DNA of 64,000 nucleotides, from NCBI GenBank assembly GCA_030435675.1, contig CM059621.1:10230001-10294000 (forward strand), given 5' to 3'. Within the stretch, counting starts at the first letter, position 1. Every line of letters begins with the position of its first letter. Below, one piece after another: positions 49,978-61,139 of this stretch. The notes below the pieces were generated by a model that was not told the DNA's origin, did not search any database, and saw nothing but the letters and a program-made list of their open reading frames with translations. The position numbers and the translations under genes are program-made. The stretch is from Steinernema hermaphroditum. Its lineage: Eukaryota; Nematoda; Chromadorea; Rhabditida; Steinernematidae.

Positions 49978-51302
49978 ATGACTCTATTCGACGCGTTCAA
50001 CTACTTGGCGATGCTGAGGGAGCTCAACCGTCTAAGGAAGCTAAGAATGAAGAAGCGACGCTATTATGTGCGCCCAGCACACCTTCTTCATGAGCCAGCG
50101 CGATTCCCCTTGTTTCGAACTTACTATCAATCAGACGATCGACGCGATCTCCAGAAGTTTCTTCGCCTATCAAGGGATGCTTTCGACGATCTACACTCTG
50201 TCCTCGAGGAGAAGATATGTAAAGCTCGAACTCATCGTTTCCCACTGTCGTCAAAAGAACGTCTTGCAGTGTTTTTAAGGTATACGAGACTTCTCTATAT
50301 CCTCTAGATTATTTGCTGTTTAGATTCGCCGCTCACGAATCTAGCATACACAGCTTGGAATCTATGTTTGGAATAGGTTGCAGCACAGCGCATGCAGTAA
50401 TCAAGGAAGTGACGGCAGCTATCAATGAGCGCCTCATCTCGTGCATGCCGACGCTGTCAGAAGATTTCCTGAGAAGAAGAGCCGAAGAATTTCACGAAAA
50501 ATGGAATTTTCCGCATTGTCTGGGTGCTCTGGACGGAAAACACTTTGAGGTTAAAGAACCGCCGGGCCAAGGATCTCTATACTTCAATCATTTACACTTC
50601 AATTCTATCGTCGGTCTAGCATGGGTTGATGCCCAATATCGGTTCATACTTCTAGACATCGGTGCCCCCGGACGATGTTCCGATTCTCAAGTGAGCAACT
50701 AATTTTGGGCCTGAAGTACTAAACTAACTTAAGATTTACAACGCAAGTCCGATAGCAGAAGGATTCTTCGACGGAACCTACAGAATACCGCCACCAGCGA
50801 GGATTGGTAACTTGGAATTACCGTTCGTCGTGGTTGCCGATCAAGGCTTCCGGTTATCCGACGTTGTCATGCGACCGTTTAATCGACGTGATGCAGCTCG
50901 CGACGAACATAAACGAGAATTCAATAAACGACTTTCGAGGTGTGGACAAGTTGCCACTAAGCCACTATTAAGCTAGTCTTTAGAGCCCGTCGCGTGAGCG
51001 AGAATTGTTTTGGCATTCTCGTCAATCGCTTTCGTGTACTGCAGAGCCCTCTTTACATGGCAATTAGCGAAGCACAAAAGTTCGTCGCGGCCCTAGCGCT
51101 GCTCCACAATTGGATAAGAAGCCGCGAAATCGAACGAGGTGAAGAACCCGAGTATTTGGATCCCAACGCTGCGCCAATCTCTTCTTCGACGCCCTCTGAG
51201 CATCCAGCTCCCTCTTCCTCGCAAGGAATACGAACGAGAGAATTGTTTACACGCTTTTTTTCCAGTGCAGAAGGGCACATCGATTGGAACACAATTCATT
51301 GA
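49978..51302 (+). CDS. HARBI1-like DDE transposase
   Basis: Catalytic nuclease of the element. Four exons: 49978-50279, 50324-50690, 50734-50939 and 50984-51302. An N-terminal helical region contains FLRLSRDAFDDLHSVLEEKI. The catalytic acidic residues appear in GALDGKHFEV (first D), DIGAPGRCSDSQIY (second D) and SENCFGILVNRFRVL (E), the order and spacing of PIF/Harbinger nucleases. Introns are 43-44 bp and restore the frame each time. The C-terminal tail is Ser/Pro-rich. The ATG directly follows an acceptor (GTTTCCAG). Confidence 0.88.
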
Positions 51303-51566
51303 AGTTCATTGTTTTCAGCGAAATGTTAAACGAGCTCAATATTAAAAAGTAGACACGAAACGCGTGAGGCGCCACGACAATCCTACGGTAGACGGTTGTT
51401 CCGCGCGCGCGGAACAAATGGGTGTTCATACTTTTGCGGCGAGTATGAACGGAAATTTGTTCCGCGCGCGGGGAATATTCCGTGCGCGGGGAACAAATCG
51501 GTGTTCCGCGCGTTCGACGGCATTTTTGTTCCCCGCGCGCGGAACAAAAGTATGAATGGGCCTTAA

Positions 51567-51937
51567 GTTCCTATCTGATTGTTGATGTTCTTTCACATGT
51601 TCACAGATTAAATCAGATTGTTGAGTCCCACAGCGAGATGATTGAAGGCCGTTTTCGTGATCGTAATTTACATATACGTGATTTGTGGTCAATTCAATCG
51701 ATCGTGTTGCCACCCCGTACGCCCAAACATCGGATTTTGAAGTGAAGGGACCGTCGTTCGACGTCCGTCACCGCTCCTCTTCATAGAACCCTCTGTAACC
51801 AGCTCCAGAATGATCTCCGAGATGCAATAACCCGATACTTCGCAGATTTTGAATCTTCGAGGATATTTGTCGTGATCCGCGTGTTTTAAGTGACGTTGTA
51901 GAATTTACTGTAGAATGAATGTAGAATTCGTTTTCAG
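51567..51937. other. Upstream region of bL27m
   Basis: No gene recognised; the last bases (TCGTTTTCAG) form an acceptor directly before the bL27m ATG. Confidence 0.5.
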
Positions 51938-52385
51938 ATGTTGAAATCAGTGGTTGGAAGGAGCTGGCTCTGTTCTACGCGCCCCTCCATTCAGAACTCC
52001 ACTCGCAGCCTCCTCAGACCGCCATCGAATTTGCCATACCGCGGAATTTATCGCACGGATGGAGAGAACGCTATGAAAGACGACCTGCTAGTTTGCCAGA
52101 AGAACATGAACTACATGCCGGGCCGAAACGTAAGTCGTCACCGTACGTATTCGACTAATTATTCGTCTTCAGGTTTACTTCCAGCGAGACCGAAACCAGA
52201 TTTTGTTGAAGGCGTCATGCGAAGGTATTGTAATGATCACGACCGAAAAAGTAGTCGCCGACGAAACGCAGTTGTCAGCACAAGAAGCGGATGAGTTCCA
52301 AGATCTGCCGTGCAAGTACAAGATGACCTTCAACGTTCTTCCCCGGGAAATGTCGCAGCGCTTTCGTCTTGTGAGTGAAGCTTGA
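51938..52385 (+). CDS. Mitochondrial ribosomal protein bL27m
   Basis: Large-subunit protein of the mitochondrial ribosome. Exon 1 (51938-52129) begins with a basic, Ser-rich presequence (MLKSVVGRSWLCSTRPS). The conserved bL27 stretch spans the intron: MPGRNVYFQRDRNQILLKAS, matching the H/MPGxNVGxGRDxxLFA region. The C-terminal part (YKMTFNVLPREMSQRFRLV) matches the animal mitochondrial extension. The intron is about 44 bp. The ATG directly abuts an acceptor, consistent with trans-splicing. Confidence 0.75.
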
Positions 52386-52459
52386 GTTGTCTTTGTGATA
52401 GGATTATTGTTTGTTGTTATCGGTATACATTTTGGTGATATGGGCAATACGTTATCCGT

Positions 52460-53706
52460 CTACGCAGCGACGGTTCTAACAGGTTCCTCCGTTTCGGCAG
52501 TATCCGTTTCAGTGTGACGGCGGCATGATTTCACAAACTCTTCGAAGGGCAGGATAATGAGAAGGAAAGACAGCAGGATCAGCGACGCTCCCGTCAAAAA
52601 TTTAGGAGTGGCGGTCATGTCGCGGAAAAGAATGTCGTAGGCCGCTGAAAGTGGAAGTCCGAGAAGCATTCCGATGGAGATGATCAGAGGATGGAGGAGT
52701 GCGATACCGAAGTTGATGAGGAAGTTGAACACTGAAAGAGATCTGTCTGCTCAGCCTGCTTCGGGAGGAGTTACCGAGTCCTAGGAGGGCGGAGCCGATA
52801 AGAGGTCCCCATGGGACGTACTCCCACACGATGGTTTCGACGCCAGTGAAGTAGAGGGCGGCTGTGGGGATGAGGTTGAGGGTGGTGTTCATGAGGCCGA
52901 GGCCGGTCATGAAGAGCGAAACTTGGCCGAGAGATGCGTCGCCGTTGACCCGTTTGAAAAGGACCTAAAGCTGGATAGGACGGCTTCCAAGGACATGTCA
53001 CCTTGTAGCAGGCGGCCATTACGGTCGAGAAGATGGCTAGTCCAATGCCCAGAGCGTCGCCGGCGAACTCCTTGTCTAGCGAGATGACGACGACGCCGCC
53101 GATGGCGAAGGCGACGGAGAGGATTTGGGAGAAGCGGACGCGGTCCTTGAGGACGAACCAGCCGAGTACGCATATGATCGCCGTGTTGCAGCTCATGATC
53201 GAAGAGGCGACGCTGGCCGTGATCTTCTGGCCCAGGGCGCGGCTGTATGCGTAGTTGGCGCCCATCCACAAGAAGAGGAAGAGACACTCTCTCCAGAGGA
53301 ACCCGAGGTAGGTGAACCCGTGCTTCCCGAAGATCTTCGAGGCCTCACTGAAAAGAGCCGCCGTCCGGAGAGATTCTCTGACCGTCTTACGAGTGTACTT
53401 TCTCGAAATCCCCTCTCCGAATGGCGACGGCGTAGAGGAGGTACACCGGGTAGCAGGAGGTCATGAACAAGGTGCTGAACCAGACCATGAAGTAGGCGGC
53501 GTCGAAGTACTCCTGCTTATAGGTCATCGCCGACTTCGAGAACTGAGTGCTCATCGCCCACGAAACGGCCACCAGCAACATGACGACAACGCTGATGAAC
53601 ATCTAAAGCGCCTGTGTACGAGTGCCGGATCTGCCGGGTGCACCTGAATTAGAGGCCTTCCCGTGACACTCGTAGCGTCATCCTTGCTCTCTGCCACGGC
53701 GCCCAT
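52460..53706 (-). CDS. SLC35F3/F4-like membrane transporter
   Basis: Drug/metabolite-superfamily carrier; vertebrate SLC35F3 is linked to thiamine transport. Ten hydrophobic helices can be followed through MFISVVVMLLVAVSWAMS, YFMVWFSTLFMTSCYPVYLL, YLGFLWRECLFLFLWMGANY, SIMSCNTAIICVLGWFVLKD, FAIGGVVVISLDKEF, LFKRVNGDASLGQVSLFM, TAALYFTGVE and VFNFLINFGIALLHPLIIS. FKRVNG and the NFGIA motif match SLC35F3-5. It ends in a short charged tail (RTVAA). Introns are short; one exon uses the donor CTC-GTAAGAC. The start at 53706 (MGAVAESKDD) is the first Met after an open stretch reading DYLTFPEYRELPVNEA, which may itself be coding, so an upstream exon is likely. Confidence 0.75.
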
Positions 53707-53759
53707 CGCCTCGTTCACCGGGAGTTCTCGGTACTCGGGGAAAGTCAGGTAGTCACTGA

Positions 53760-54646
53760 AAGGGGCAGATTACATCATTCGTTACGCACCTGATAAGCAG
53801 TGTCACCGTCGCGGACAAACGGCTCTCCGGCCCGAGGACTTAGCGGCACCGGACGCCACCAGCTTCGTCGCCCCAACGCGAAACCACGGACGCCGTGATT
53901 CTTCGCGATGCGACGACGAAAACTGTCCAATATCGCCGCCACCCCCTTTCCGACGCTGAATGAATATGCATGTTATTTTGATTGTAGCGGCAGATTAGAG
54001 CACTGTGCGCCTCAGAAGTCAGCATCCCCAAGCGCTACAGCATTCAAAGCGATCGCAGTTCGCACCCACAGGATGCCCTTCCTCCCGGTTCTATCTGCAG
54101 ACCGCCTATCCGATCACCAGAGCCAGCTACACAATGTGTACTGTAGTTCTGATCAAAGTACATCGCATTTACACTCAGGCGACAAAACGATTACGCGCCA
54201 CAATTTAGAATTCAATGCCGACATGCAAGTTGGATGCCGCTTCACAGCTCTTACCTGGACCGTGGATTCGAAGACGCCTTGGAACGGCCCATCGGCCTCG
54301 AAGAAGACATACTGATTGGCGACAACGAGTCAAGCGTGCGGAGGACCTCTCAATGTCACCGCCTGTCAGCAAATGGGAACATCCAAATGGCTCACCCCCC
54401 GCCGTCCTTTAACCTTACATCCGGCGACGCTCACCTTCATCGCTCATTTAGGGCTTTCGGCAATGTCACCAAAGTCCTCCCACAGGCCTCCAACGAACAT
54501 GCAGCAGATACCGGTACACGAACCACGCTCGATACAAGAACGCTCCATGACACCTCGTGGGACTTTAGGTCAACACAATACTACACAGAACATCAAGAAT
54601 TAACATTTTAGTGAAAACAACAATTAACAACGGGAGTCAAACAGCT
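53760..54646. other. Intergenic, no gene seen
   Basis: May contain the first exon of the SLC35F gene. Otherwise no domain-bearing ORF on either strand. Confidence 0.45.
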
Positions 54647-55174
54647 TTACTCCTTGAGTTCACGAAGACGGCGGATGGTGCTGCGGACGGTAGCGGCGGC
54701 GGTGGTGCTGTAGACGTAGGCGCCACCGGCAACGCACTTGTTGCACTTGGAGCACTTCCAGATTCCCACGCAGGTACGCTTCATGGATTCCTGTAAACAT
54801 CCAAATATTATACAACACGGACAGATAAAAACAGACCTTTCCGCAGAAGACGCAGGTGTACTTGGAGTGTTGGGTGACTTCCATCTTCTTGACCATCTTA
54901 CGGAGGGAAGCACCATAGCGGGTTCCATACTTTCCAACAATGCCGACCTTCTTGGTGCGCTTGGCCTAGAAACAAAGACATGAAACACTATGGCAAAGGG
55001 ACCCGAGCCAGGTCAGAGCATTATCGACCCGAAGAAAAGCAAAAAAGCGCTCCTCCCTCAGAAAAATGCAGAATAGCCATTATAATCGCCGATTTCTGTG
55101 CCAATTCGAGGACGAAATTGATTTTTTGAACAAGAATGTGCAAAGAAACAGCGAGGAAGCAAAAGACTTACCAT
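54647..55174 (-). CDS. 60S ribosomal protein eL43 (RPL37A)
   Basis: Cytosolic large-subunit protein with a zinc ribbon. Exon 1 is only the ATG (55172-55174), a layout often seen in ribosomal protein genes. Exon 2 (54837-54965) reads [20 protein letters not shown] and continues to YTCVFCGK. Exon 3 (54647-54790) reads [16 protein letters not shown] and ends [12 protein letters not shown]. The four zinc-binding cysteines (C-x2-C, C-x2-C) are present. Full length, about 91 residues, and highly conserved. Confidence 0.95.
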
Positions 55175-55382
55175 TTTCAACGAGACTGGCGTCAGAAAAC
55201 AGACACCGTCACAAACCGACGCTGAACAGCGATTTTAGGAGAAGAGCCGTAAGAGCGATCGTGGCGAGAGCCAAGCGCTGGTTAAACGCCGGTGGGGGCG
55301 GGACTACGATAGCCGCGGCGTCGAGCAGCGCGGTCCGTCGCCAGTGGGAGGCTCCCACCTTCGATTATGAGTGCTCCACTGA

Positions 55383-56147
55383 CAAGGGAACCTCGCGAAG
55401 TGATACGCGCCGATCGGGCTGCGGTGAGGTGGGACGAATAGAGGGTCGGCTGGGGAGTCAAACGCATATAAACTCAGCGGCCCGAAATTAAGACATGTAC
55501 CCAAAACATGGCCACGAAGTTGCAAAAATTCACAGCACTCGATACGACCGCAATGGCTATAATATCATTGCCTGTGTGGCCGAGTGGTAGTGCTGTCGGT
55601 TACCAATACATAAGGGAGTGGTGGTTCGAACCCCTGCGGGTCCAAAATTTTTTATTTATCTTCAGTCAACTTTTCTCATATGTTTTACGCGTTACTTTGG
55701 TTATTTTCCCAGTCTACCTCCCACATACAAGAAAACACGATCATTTCCTTTAGAACCGGAAATTATCGATATTCATTAATAACGATGGACATTAATTCTG
55801 TTGTGGTAAAGGTAAAGTAAACCAGAGTAACGCGTAAAACATACGAGAAAAGGTGATGGAAGATAAATTAAAAACTTTTGGACCCGCAGGGGTTCGAACC
55901 ACCACTCCCTTACGTATTGGTAACCAACAGCACTACCACTCGACAACACAGGCAGTCCCGTTCATAGCCATTGCGGTCGTACTAGTATCGAGTGCTGTGA
56001 ATTTTTGCAACTTCGTGGCCATGTTTTGGGTACATGCCTTAATTTCGGGCCGCTGAGTTTATGTGCGTTTGACTCCCCAGCCCACCTTCTATTCGTCCCA
56101 CCGCACCGCAGCCCGATCGGCGCGTATCACTTCGCGAGGTTCCCTTG
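55383..56147. mobile_element. CAAGGG-family palindrome B with paired tRNA-like sequences
   Basis: A 765-bp near-complete palindrome. The left end CAAGGGAACCTCGCG is matched by the right end CGCGAGGTTCCCTTG. TGA flanks both sides (55380-55382, 56148-56150). Each arm holds, from outside in: a segment with AAGTGATACGCGC related to palindrome A, the shared GCAAAAATTCACAGCACTC block, a tRNA-like sequence, and an AT-rich part meeting at the centre. Confidence 0.8.
55570..55642 (+). other. tRNA-like sequence, left arm of palindrome B
   Basis: A box TGGCCGAGTGG at 55577-55587 and B box GGTTCGAACCC at 55623-55633 are close to pol III consensus. The inverted copy is at about 55881-55953. The T stem and acceptor stem do not pair well by eye, so a working tRNA is doubtful, but transcription from these boxes is plausible. 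Confidence 0.6.
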
Positions 56148-56380
56148 TGAGAGTCGACGCCGAAGACGAAGTGGCAAGACGGCACACTGGGCCACAGTGG
56201 GTTGCGGAGGATACGGTATGTCACAAATAAGAGCATTTATGACCGAAAATGATATCTGCGAAGACAAAACATCACGATATAGAGTTGAGGCGCATGTTAG
56301 GTAAGCGATGAGCGACGTCCACGTGCCGGAAGATAGCTGAACCTAAAGGGTCAAATGAACGCCTGGATAGGATCTCCTGT

Positions 56381-56712
56381 TCACCTCTTTGTGAACGAAT
56401 CGGACTTCTTTCCTCGCGACCCCACGAAACGGAACGATCTCTTCTGATTCTGTATGGGCATCGTCTCGGAGACTAGGTGGATGACTGGAGGCTCTCTCCC
56501 TAATGCCCCTCTGGCGATTTGTGCTTCGGCTATGGCACGCAGAAGCAGTTCCAGTTCATCCAGTGAAGGCTGAAGGCTGATCGTTTATGTGATGGCCGAA
56601 TTATACTTACGTTACTATTGGGCTCCTGAGGGGTTACGTCCAGTGAGGCTAGAGTAGCTGTTACAGAGAGAGTCGCCATAAGGAGTATCGAGAACTTGCT
56701 GTATCCGTCCAT
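56381..56712 (-). CDS. Candidate tachykinin-related neuropeptide precursor
   Basis: A 96-residue secreted precursor from two exons (56712-56611 and 56569-56381) joined across a 41-bp GT-AG intron in phase 0. Residues 1-23 form a signal peptide (MDGYSKFSILLMATLS...). A spacer with an amphipathic helix follows (LDELELLLRAIAEAQ). Then comes NQKR-SFRFVGSR-GKK-SDSFTKR. Cleavage at KR and KK, with the Gly as amide donor, would release SFRFVGSR-amide. FVGSR-amide fits the FxGxR-amide consensus of protostome tachykinin-related peptides. Only one peptide copy is present, unlike the multi-copy arthropod precursors. The family call rests on this short motif. Confidence 0.6.
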
Positions 56713-56719
56713 AGTTTGT

Positions 56720-58715
56720 GCCACCTAGAACGAAGGGATCCTTTTCGCGAAAAGTGAGGCGCTCGCGTTCTGAAAAAGGAATCCCTACAGGTTCCCTTGC
56801 CGACCTCCACATCAATATCAAAACAAGAACACTCTATGGGTTGAGGACTGCACGGGGTTAGTGCCACGAAGCAAGAATTCACGAAACTCAGAAGACGATC
56901 TCCCCCGGTCACCAAGCGCGTCAGAATCGATTAAAACCACCCCCGGATCTATTCTAAGGTGTGCGGCAGGTGGAAGCTCCAACATCTCGGCACAGGGCGG
57001 CTCATGCTCGTCTACCACAGGCCAGAGTGATTCACTGTCAGGCCCCAAGAAGGGGTCACGCCTTGAATCTCAACTGGGCGTGATGTGTTCTGAGCCAGGA
57101 TGCTCTAGAGTGACGTGAGGCGGTAAGTTAATTCTAAAATAACAGATCATATCAAAAATGCATTTGATCTGTGCTGGGCACCGGTGGCCCTTAAGTGACC
57201 TGGTCGTTCTTTTGCCGCCACCTCACTTCTTAATATCTAATGGGCTCAGAGAGCACTAAAAGGAAGTGAGGGCTGCAGACCGCAGTGCTGCACGGACACT
57301 TCTGAACTTAGGCGTGCACGTTATGTAAGATCGGGACGGCTTCGGAGGCAGCGTGACGGACGTAATTGCGCGGTAATTAAAAGGCTCGTTAAGTCACTTC
57401 CTCGAGCAAAGAGTGCGACTCCCCCTTCCAGTTAGGGTCGCTTTCCTGGAAGGCCGCCTGCAGCACGCCAGGCGGATACGGTAGTTGATGTCATTCCGGG
57501 CTCGAAAGGCTGTAGTGAAGCAAAGAGCTCTGAAGACCGAAGTACTCGCAAAGATAAACGGATGGCGGACGGATGGACGTCGGCGTCCGTCCACACGATT
57601 GAAGAAGATGTCAATGGGGTTTAGGTTTGAATCCTCGACAACCGCATTGTGTGGGTCCGAAATCCGTAAAGAGTCTGCAAAGGACACGGGGGAAATCCGC
57701 AAGGGCACGGAGCGTAATCGGAAATCACGATTTAACCACGCCACGAGCGGGAACGGACATGAAAGGACGGGATTATGCGTCTTCCAAATGGACACGAGGG
57801 ACTCTTCGAAGGCGGACTTAGGGCTCTGCGCCCAGGAAAACAGCCGGCGGCCTTCCGAATTCATATTCGGAACTTGGAACTGGAAGAAACAAAACAAATT
57901 ACGGCGGAAAAGGACGAGTCCAATTGGCGAAGCTGCATTTCCGCACGAAGTGCAGTCGAAATGGAGCGCGTCGTATTTTCCGAGAAGAAGCCTAAGAAGG
58001 AAGCACGCCGAGAAATCCTTTGCCCCAAGGAGCCGCGCCCCCGGAGGCCCCTTGGAGTTTGGCCTCTATCCTAACAGAGGCATTGTGGGTCAGAGGCGCT
58101 AGCAAAGATTAACATTTGATCGAAGTGTTTGTTAATTAATGGAGGCGCTCGCGAAAGCGAATGTTAACGGCACTCAGCATCCGCCAGCAGCTCAAGTTGC
58201 ATCTGGACACTACCATGTGCAGAAGCTGGAGATAAGGTCTAGGCAAATACGGTGGCGACCTTCTACAAATGCAATTTGACAAAGTAACAAGAGTGAAGGC
58301 AAACACAGGTATAGTTTCAGTTGATGTTGGTCACGGCAACTCGTATTCGAAGAGCTCTATGAAATCATAAATGTCCCGTGCGAAAGGCTCATTAGAAATC
58401 GTGTAAGGTCAGTCAACAACAAAATAGTTAATCACTGCTCGGTACGCTGAACAAACGGCACTAATTACGGATTCCTCGAAAAGGGGCTTCTCGCCGAATG
58501 GACAGAAAGTTATGAGCTTGAGCGTCATCAAGGCATCGCCATGTCCTTTGTGCTCCGAATTGTTATATCCTCCGCTACTGTACAACAATATAAATCTGCA
58601 GAAATCAACCACATGTTAAAATCCTTTCATTGGCAAATCGCACACAATCATATCGAATGTTCTCGAGGCCAAAAATAACAACAAAGAAGTAACATATCGA
58701 TGAGACTGAAAGAAG
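56720..58715. other. Long stretch without a supported gene
   Basis: Several overlapping ORFs (for example + 57485-58102 and + 56861-57118, the latter Ser/Gly-rich) have no recognisable domain and no convincing splice structure. The right end contains the 4EHP 3' flank. Confidence 0.4.
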
Positions 58716-58720
58716 GTCAA

Positions 58721-59639
58721 TCACACCGCTTTAGCATGCCTGTAGCTTGACTGATCCCTAAAACGAACGATAAGGTAGGTTATCAAAGAGGCAAACGCAC
58801 TTCAAACAGTCGTTGTGCTTCTTGTACTCCAACAGGATGTTGTTTGGCAGATTGAGTACACGACGAAGAACATCCCTTATACGGTATATGTACTCAGTGT
58901 TATTACCCGACCGATTCCACAGCGAAATAATGTCTTCTGTGTTCCTAACAGAACAAACTGCTCCACAAATCTCGTCACCGACGTTAAATTGCTCGCCTAA
59001 AATATAACTTCAAGCATAAAGAATACTGATGAGCACGAACCAATCATTGCCAGCAAAAGGTTTTCCCAGATACGAGAAGAAAGTCCTTTACGCAGTCGTA
59101 ATATCCACTTACCACCGTTGCAATTCTGTGGATGTTCCCATACAGGCTCAATCCCTTTAATTGGTAGCTATAAAACGGTTTGTTAACAGCAACGCAAGCA
59201 TACCTAACTTGAAGACATGGTAATCAGTTTTCTCGGGAAGATCTGCAAAAAAAGCCATAATAAAACAACAGAACCTTGAGTACCTTGAGGTCGCTGCAAA
59301 TGTTGATATGCTGCCCAGAACTGCTCGACTGACTGGATTACGGCAACTTGAGTTACATAGTGAGCGTAGTCAGCAGGTTGAAAATTTGCTTTAGGTTTTG
59401 CAAAATAACTGAAGACATAAGGGAACTCCAGTTTGTGCTCATCAGGAAGGCATTCGACGGCACGCTTAAACAAACGTTGAAGTAACCACCGTAGAACAGA
59501 AGGTTGAACATACCAGAATTGTCGTTTTTAACTTTGACTGTGAGCCACCTCCGTTTTCACTGTCAGCACCGGCCAATTTCCTACTTCCATCGATTTTCTC
59601 GTATGAGGTAGATTTGGAGGAGGTCTGATAGTCAACCAT
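58721..59639 (-). CDS. Cap-binding translation repressor 4EHP (eIF4E2)
   Basis: Binds the mRNA 5' cap but does not join the initiation complex, so it represses translation. The exons read in order: LEFPYVFSYFAKPK, VTQVAVIQSVEQFWAAYQHL, DLPEKTDYHVFKL, IEPVWEHPQNCNGGKWILRL, RKGLSSRIWENLLLAMIGEQ, VGDEICGAVCSVR, DIISLWNRSG and IRDVLRRVLNLPNN. The cap-stacking aromatic positions and the GEQF/ICGAV motifs fit the eIF4E2 subclass. The start at 59639 (MVDYQTSSKS) follows an acceptor (CCGTTTCAG) by about 20 bases. The last exon adds KDQSSYRHAKAV, which differs from vertebrates. A hydrophobic upstream ORF (near 59730-59790) is probably in the 5' region. Confidence 0.85.
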
Positions 59640-60729
59640 ACTTGCAATTATGTAATAACTGAAACGGCAAAGATATAAGTAAATTATTCACACGATAGGT
59701 TTAAACACATTTACTAGTTGATTTCACGCCATAGAACCACCACGAAGTAAACAAGAAGATGACGAAGAACGACAGAAGATGAGGCTGCATTTCCAGAAAA
59801 ATGTGAGGTGAACACTTTCCAGCGGTTTCACAAAGAATGAATGTAGAGCAGGTTACACTTGGCCTCAAATATTGTGATTTATGTCACTATTGCATCGTAC
59901 GGCTTCAATGCAAAGTTAAAAGCGCACCACACTAGGCACCGGAGAACGGTTCGCATCCTTCAGTTTGGCCTTAGCGCGATAAAGTTCGATTGATAAAGCT
60001 CGACTTCGTATTTGTTCGTATATACGGTACCTTCATCTGCTTTTCAAATAAAAAAGCTCAAACAGCTCAAAAAATGTAGCAGGGTGACACGGCTATAACT
60101 GACGACATGAAAAGAAGAATATGTTCACATTTGCTGGTTAACACTTAAATCATAAACCGTTTGTATCCATGGACGTCTCATATTGGTTCATTTAAAGGGG
60201 CCAAAAGAGATTCAATTAAAAAAAAATCCCCCAACATACAAATACGACAAAAGAGAAGATTCAGCAAATGAAACTGAAAAGAACAATCCGCGCGCGACTT
60301 ATACTCACGTTGCAGTGGCAGAATTTGCCGCTGCAACTGTCTTCCGCTCAGATCCACAGATATCGCTGCAAAACGTGGATGTACTCCTTCTTGCAAGGTG
60401 CTCTTCCTCAAGAAAAAACAGCGAAGGTAAGAAATAGACGGAATCTTCGCCTCGTCTGTCTGCTCAAGCGTCCCGAACCGATTGGCGCGAGGTAAATGGT
60501 ATCAAAACGTTGTTTGTATCACAATGTGGACGACGGCGTCTGTCGAGGTCCCTAACTCGGAAGTTCGTTCTCCTTCTTGTACCATCACCTGTTTCGTCGT
60601 CATGCTGCGTCGTCGTAGAGCTGATTTTTTGCTTGGTCCGTCCGCGTCATTCATGTTCTGGACGATTGTTTCGTTTTTTGTTTACTGCTTCCTGTTTCGT
60701 TTCCTTGTTACGTTAACCTCGTGTTGCAG
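59640..60729. other. Intergenic between 4EHP and ISCA2 (divergent)
   Basis: No supported gene. The ISCA2 start is immediately preceded by CGTGTTGCAG, an acceptor. Confidence 0.45.
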
Positions 60730-61139
60730 ATGCTCAGATCTTTTCTTCGAGCGTTTTCAACAGCGCCTTTCGAAGGCTTGATAATAACTGATCGCTGTGT
60801 CGCACAATTGAAAAGGGTAGTGTTTGCTGTATAGTGTTAACCTACTTTCGTTTTCAGGTTGCCTCGGAGAATGAATGTTTGAGATTAGCAGTGGAAGGCG
60901 GAGGCTGTTCCGGATTCGAATACAAAATGTGCTTGGATTCCAACGTGAAGACTGGTGATAAGGTGTTCGAGAAAAGCGGCGTGAAGGTCATAGTCGACGA
61001 AACATCGTTCGAATTCTTGAAAGGGGCAACAGTTGACTACGCTGATGAATTAATTCGGTCGGCTTTTCGGATCGTGAAAAATCCCATCGCAGATCGAGGC
61101 TGTTCGTGTGGAACGAGCTTTGCAGTGCGGCTCGACTAG
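60730..61139 (+). CDS. Mitochondrial iron-sulfur assembly protein ISCA2
   Basis: A-type carrier needed for maturation of mitochondrial [4Fe-4S] proteins. Exon 1 (60730-60816) has a mitochondrial presequence (MLRSFLRAFSTAPF) and ITDRCVAQLKR. Exon 2 (60858-61139) has the conserved core LRLAVEGGGCSGFEYKM, VKVIVDETSFEFLKGATVDY and ADRGCSCGTSFAVRLD. The three cluster-binding cysteines are all present (GGCSGF and CSCG). Length about 122 residues, typical. The ATG abuts an AG acceptor, as expected with trans-splicing. Confidence 0.92.

Larger units (their letters stand above)
48515..51563 (+). mobile_element. PIF/Harbinger transposon, apparently intact
   Basis: Ends AGGCCTGTTCATACT and AGTATGAATGGGCCT are inverted copies; TAA flanks both sides (48512-48514, 51564-51566). 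Subterminal regions are packed with palindromes (GGAATATTCC, TTCCGCGCGCGCGGAA). Both expected proteins, a MADF/Myb-like DNA-binding protein and a DDE nuclease, are present with no disabling change seen. The 110-bp MITE at 19-128 shares its ends. Confidence 0.9.

Noticed and set aside
43004..55953. tRNA-like sequences as functional tRNA genes
   Set aside because: Good A and B boxes but poor acceptor and T stems by eye, and they lie in transposon palindromes.
56861..57118. Ser/Gly-rich 85-residue frame
   Set aside because: No domain or partner exon found; could be chance in GC-rich sequence.
57485..58102. A 205-residue open frame on the + strand
   Set aside because: No domain, basic low-complexity composition, overlapping equally long frames on the other strand and no splice support.
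59730..59792. Hydrophobic ORF starting MQPHLLSFFV as the 4EHP N-terminus
   Set aside because: A membrane anchor would be out of place on a cap-binding protein, and an acceptor lies between it and MVDYQTSS; more likely in the 5' region.
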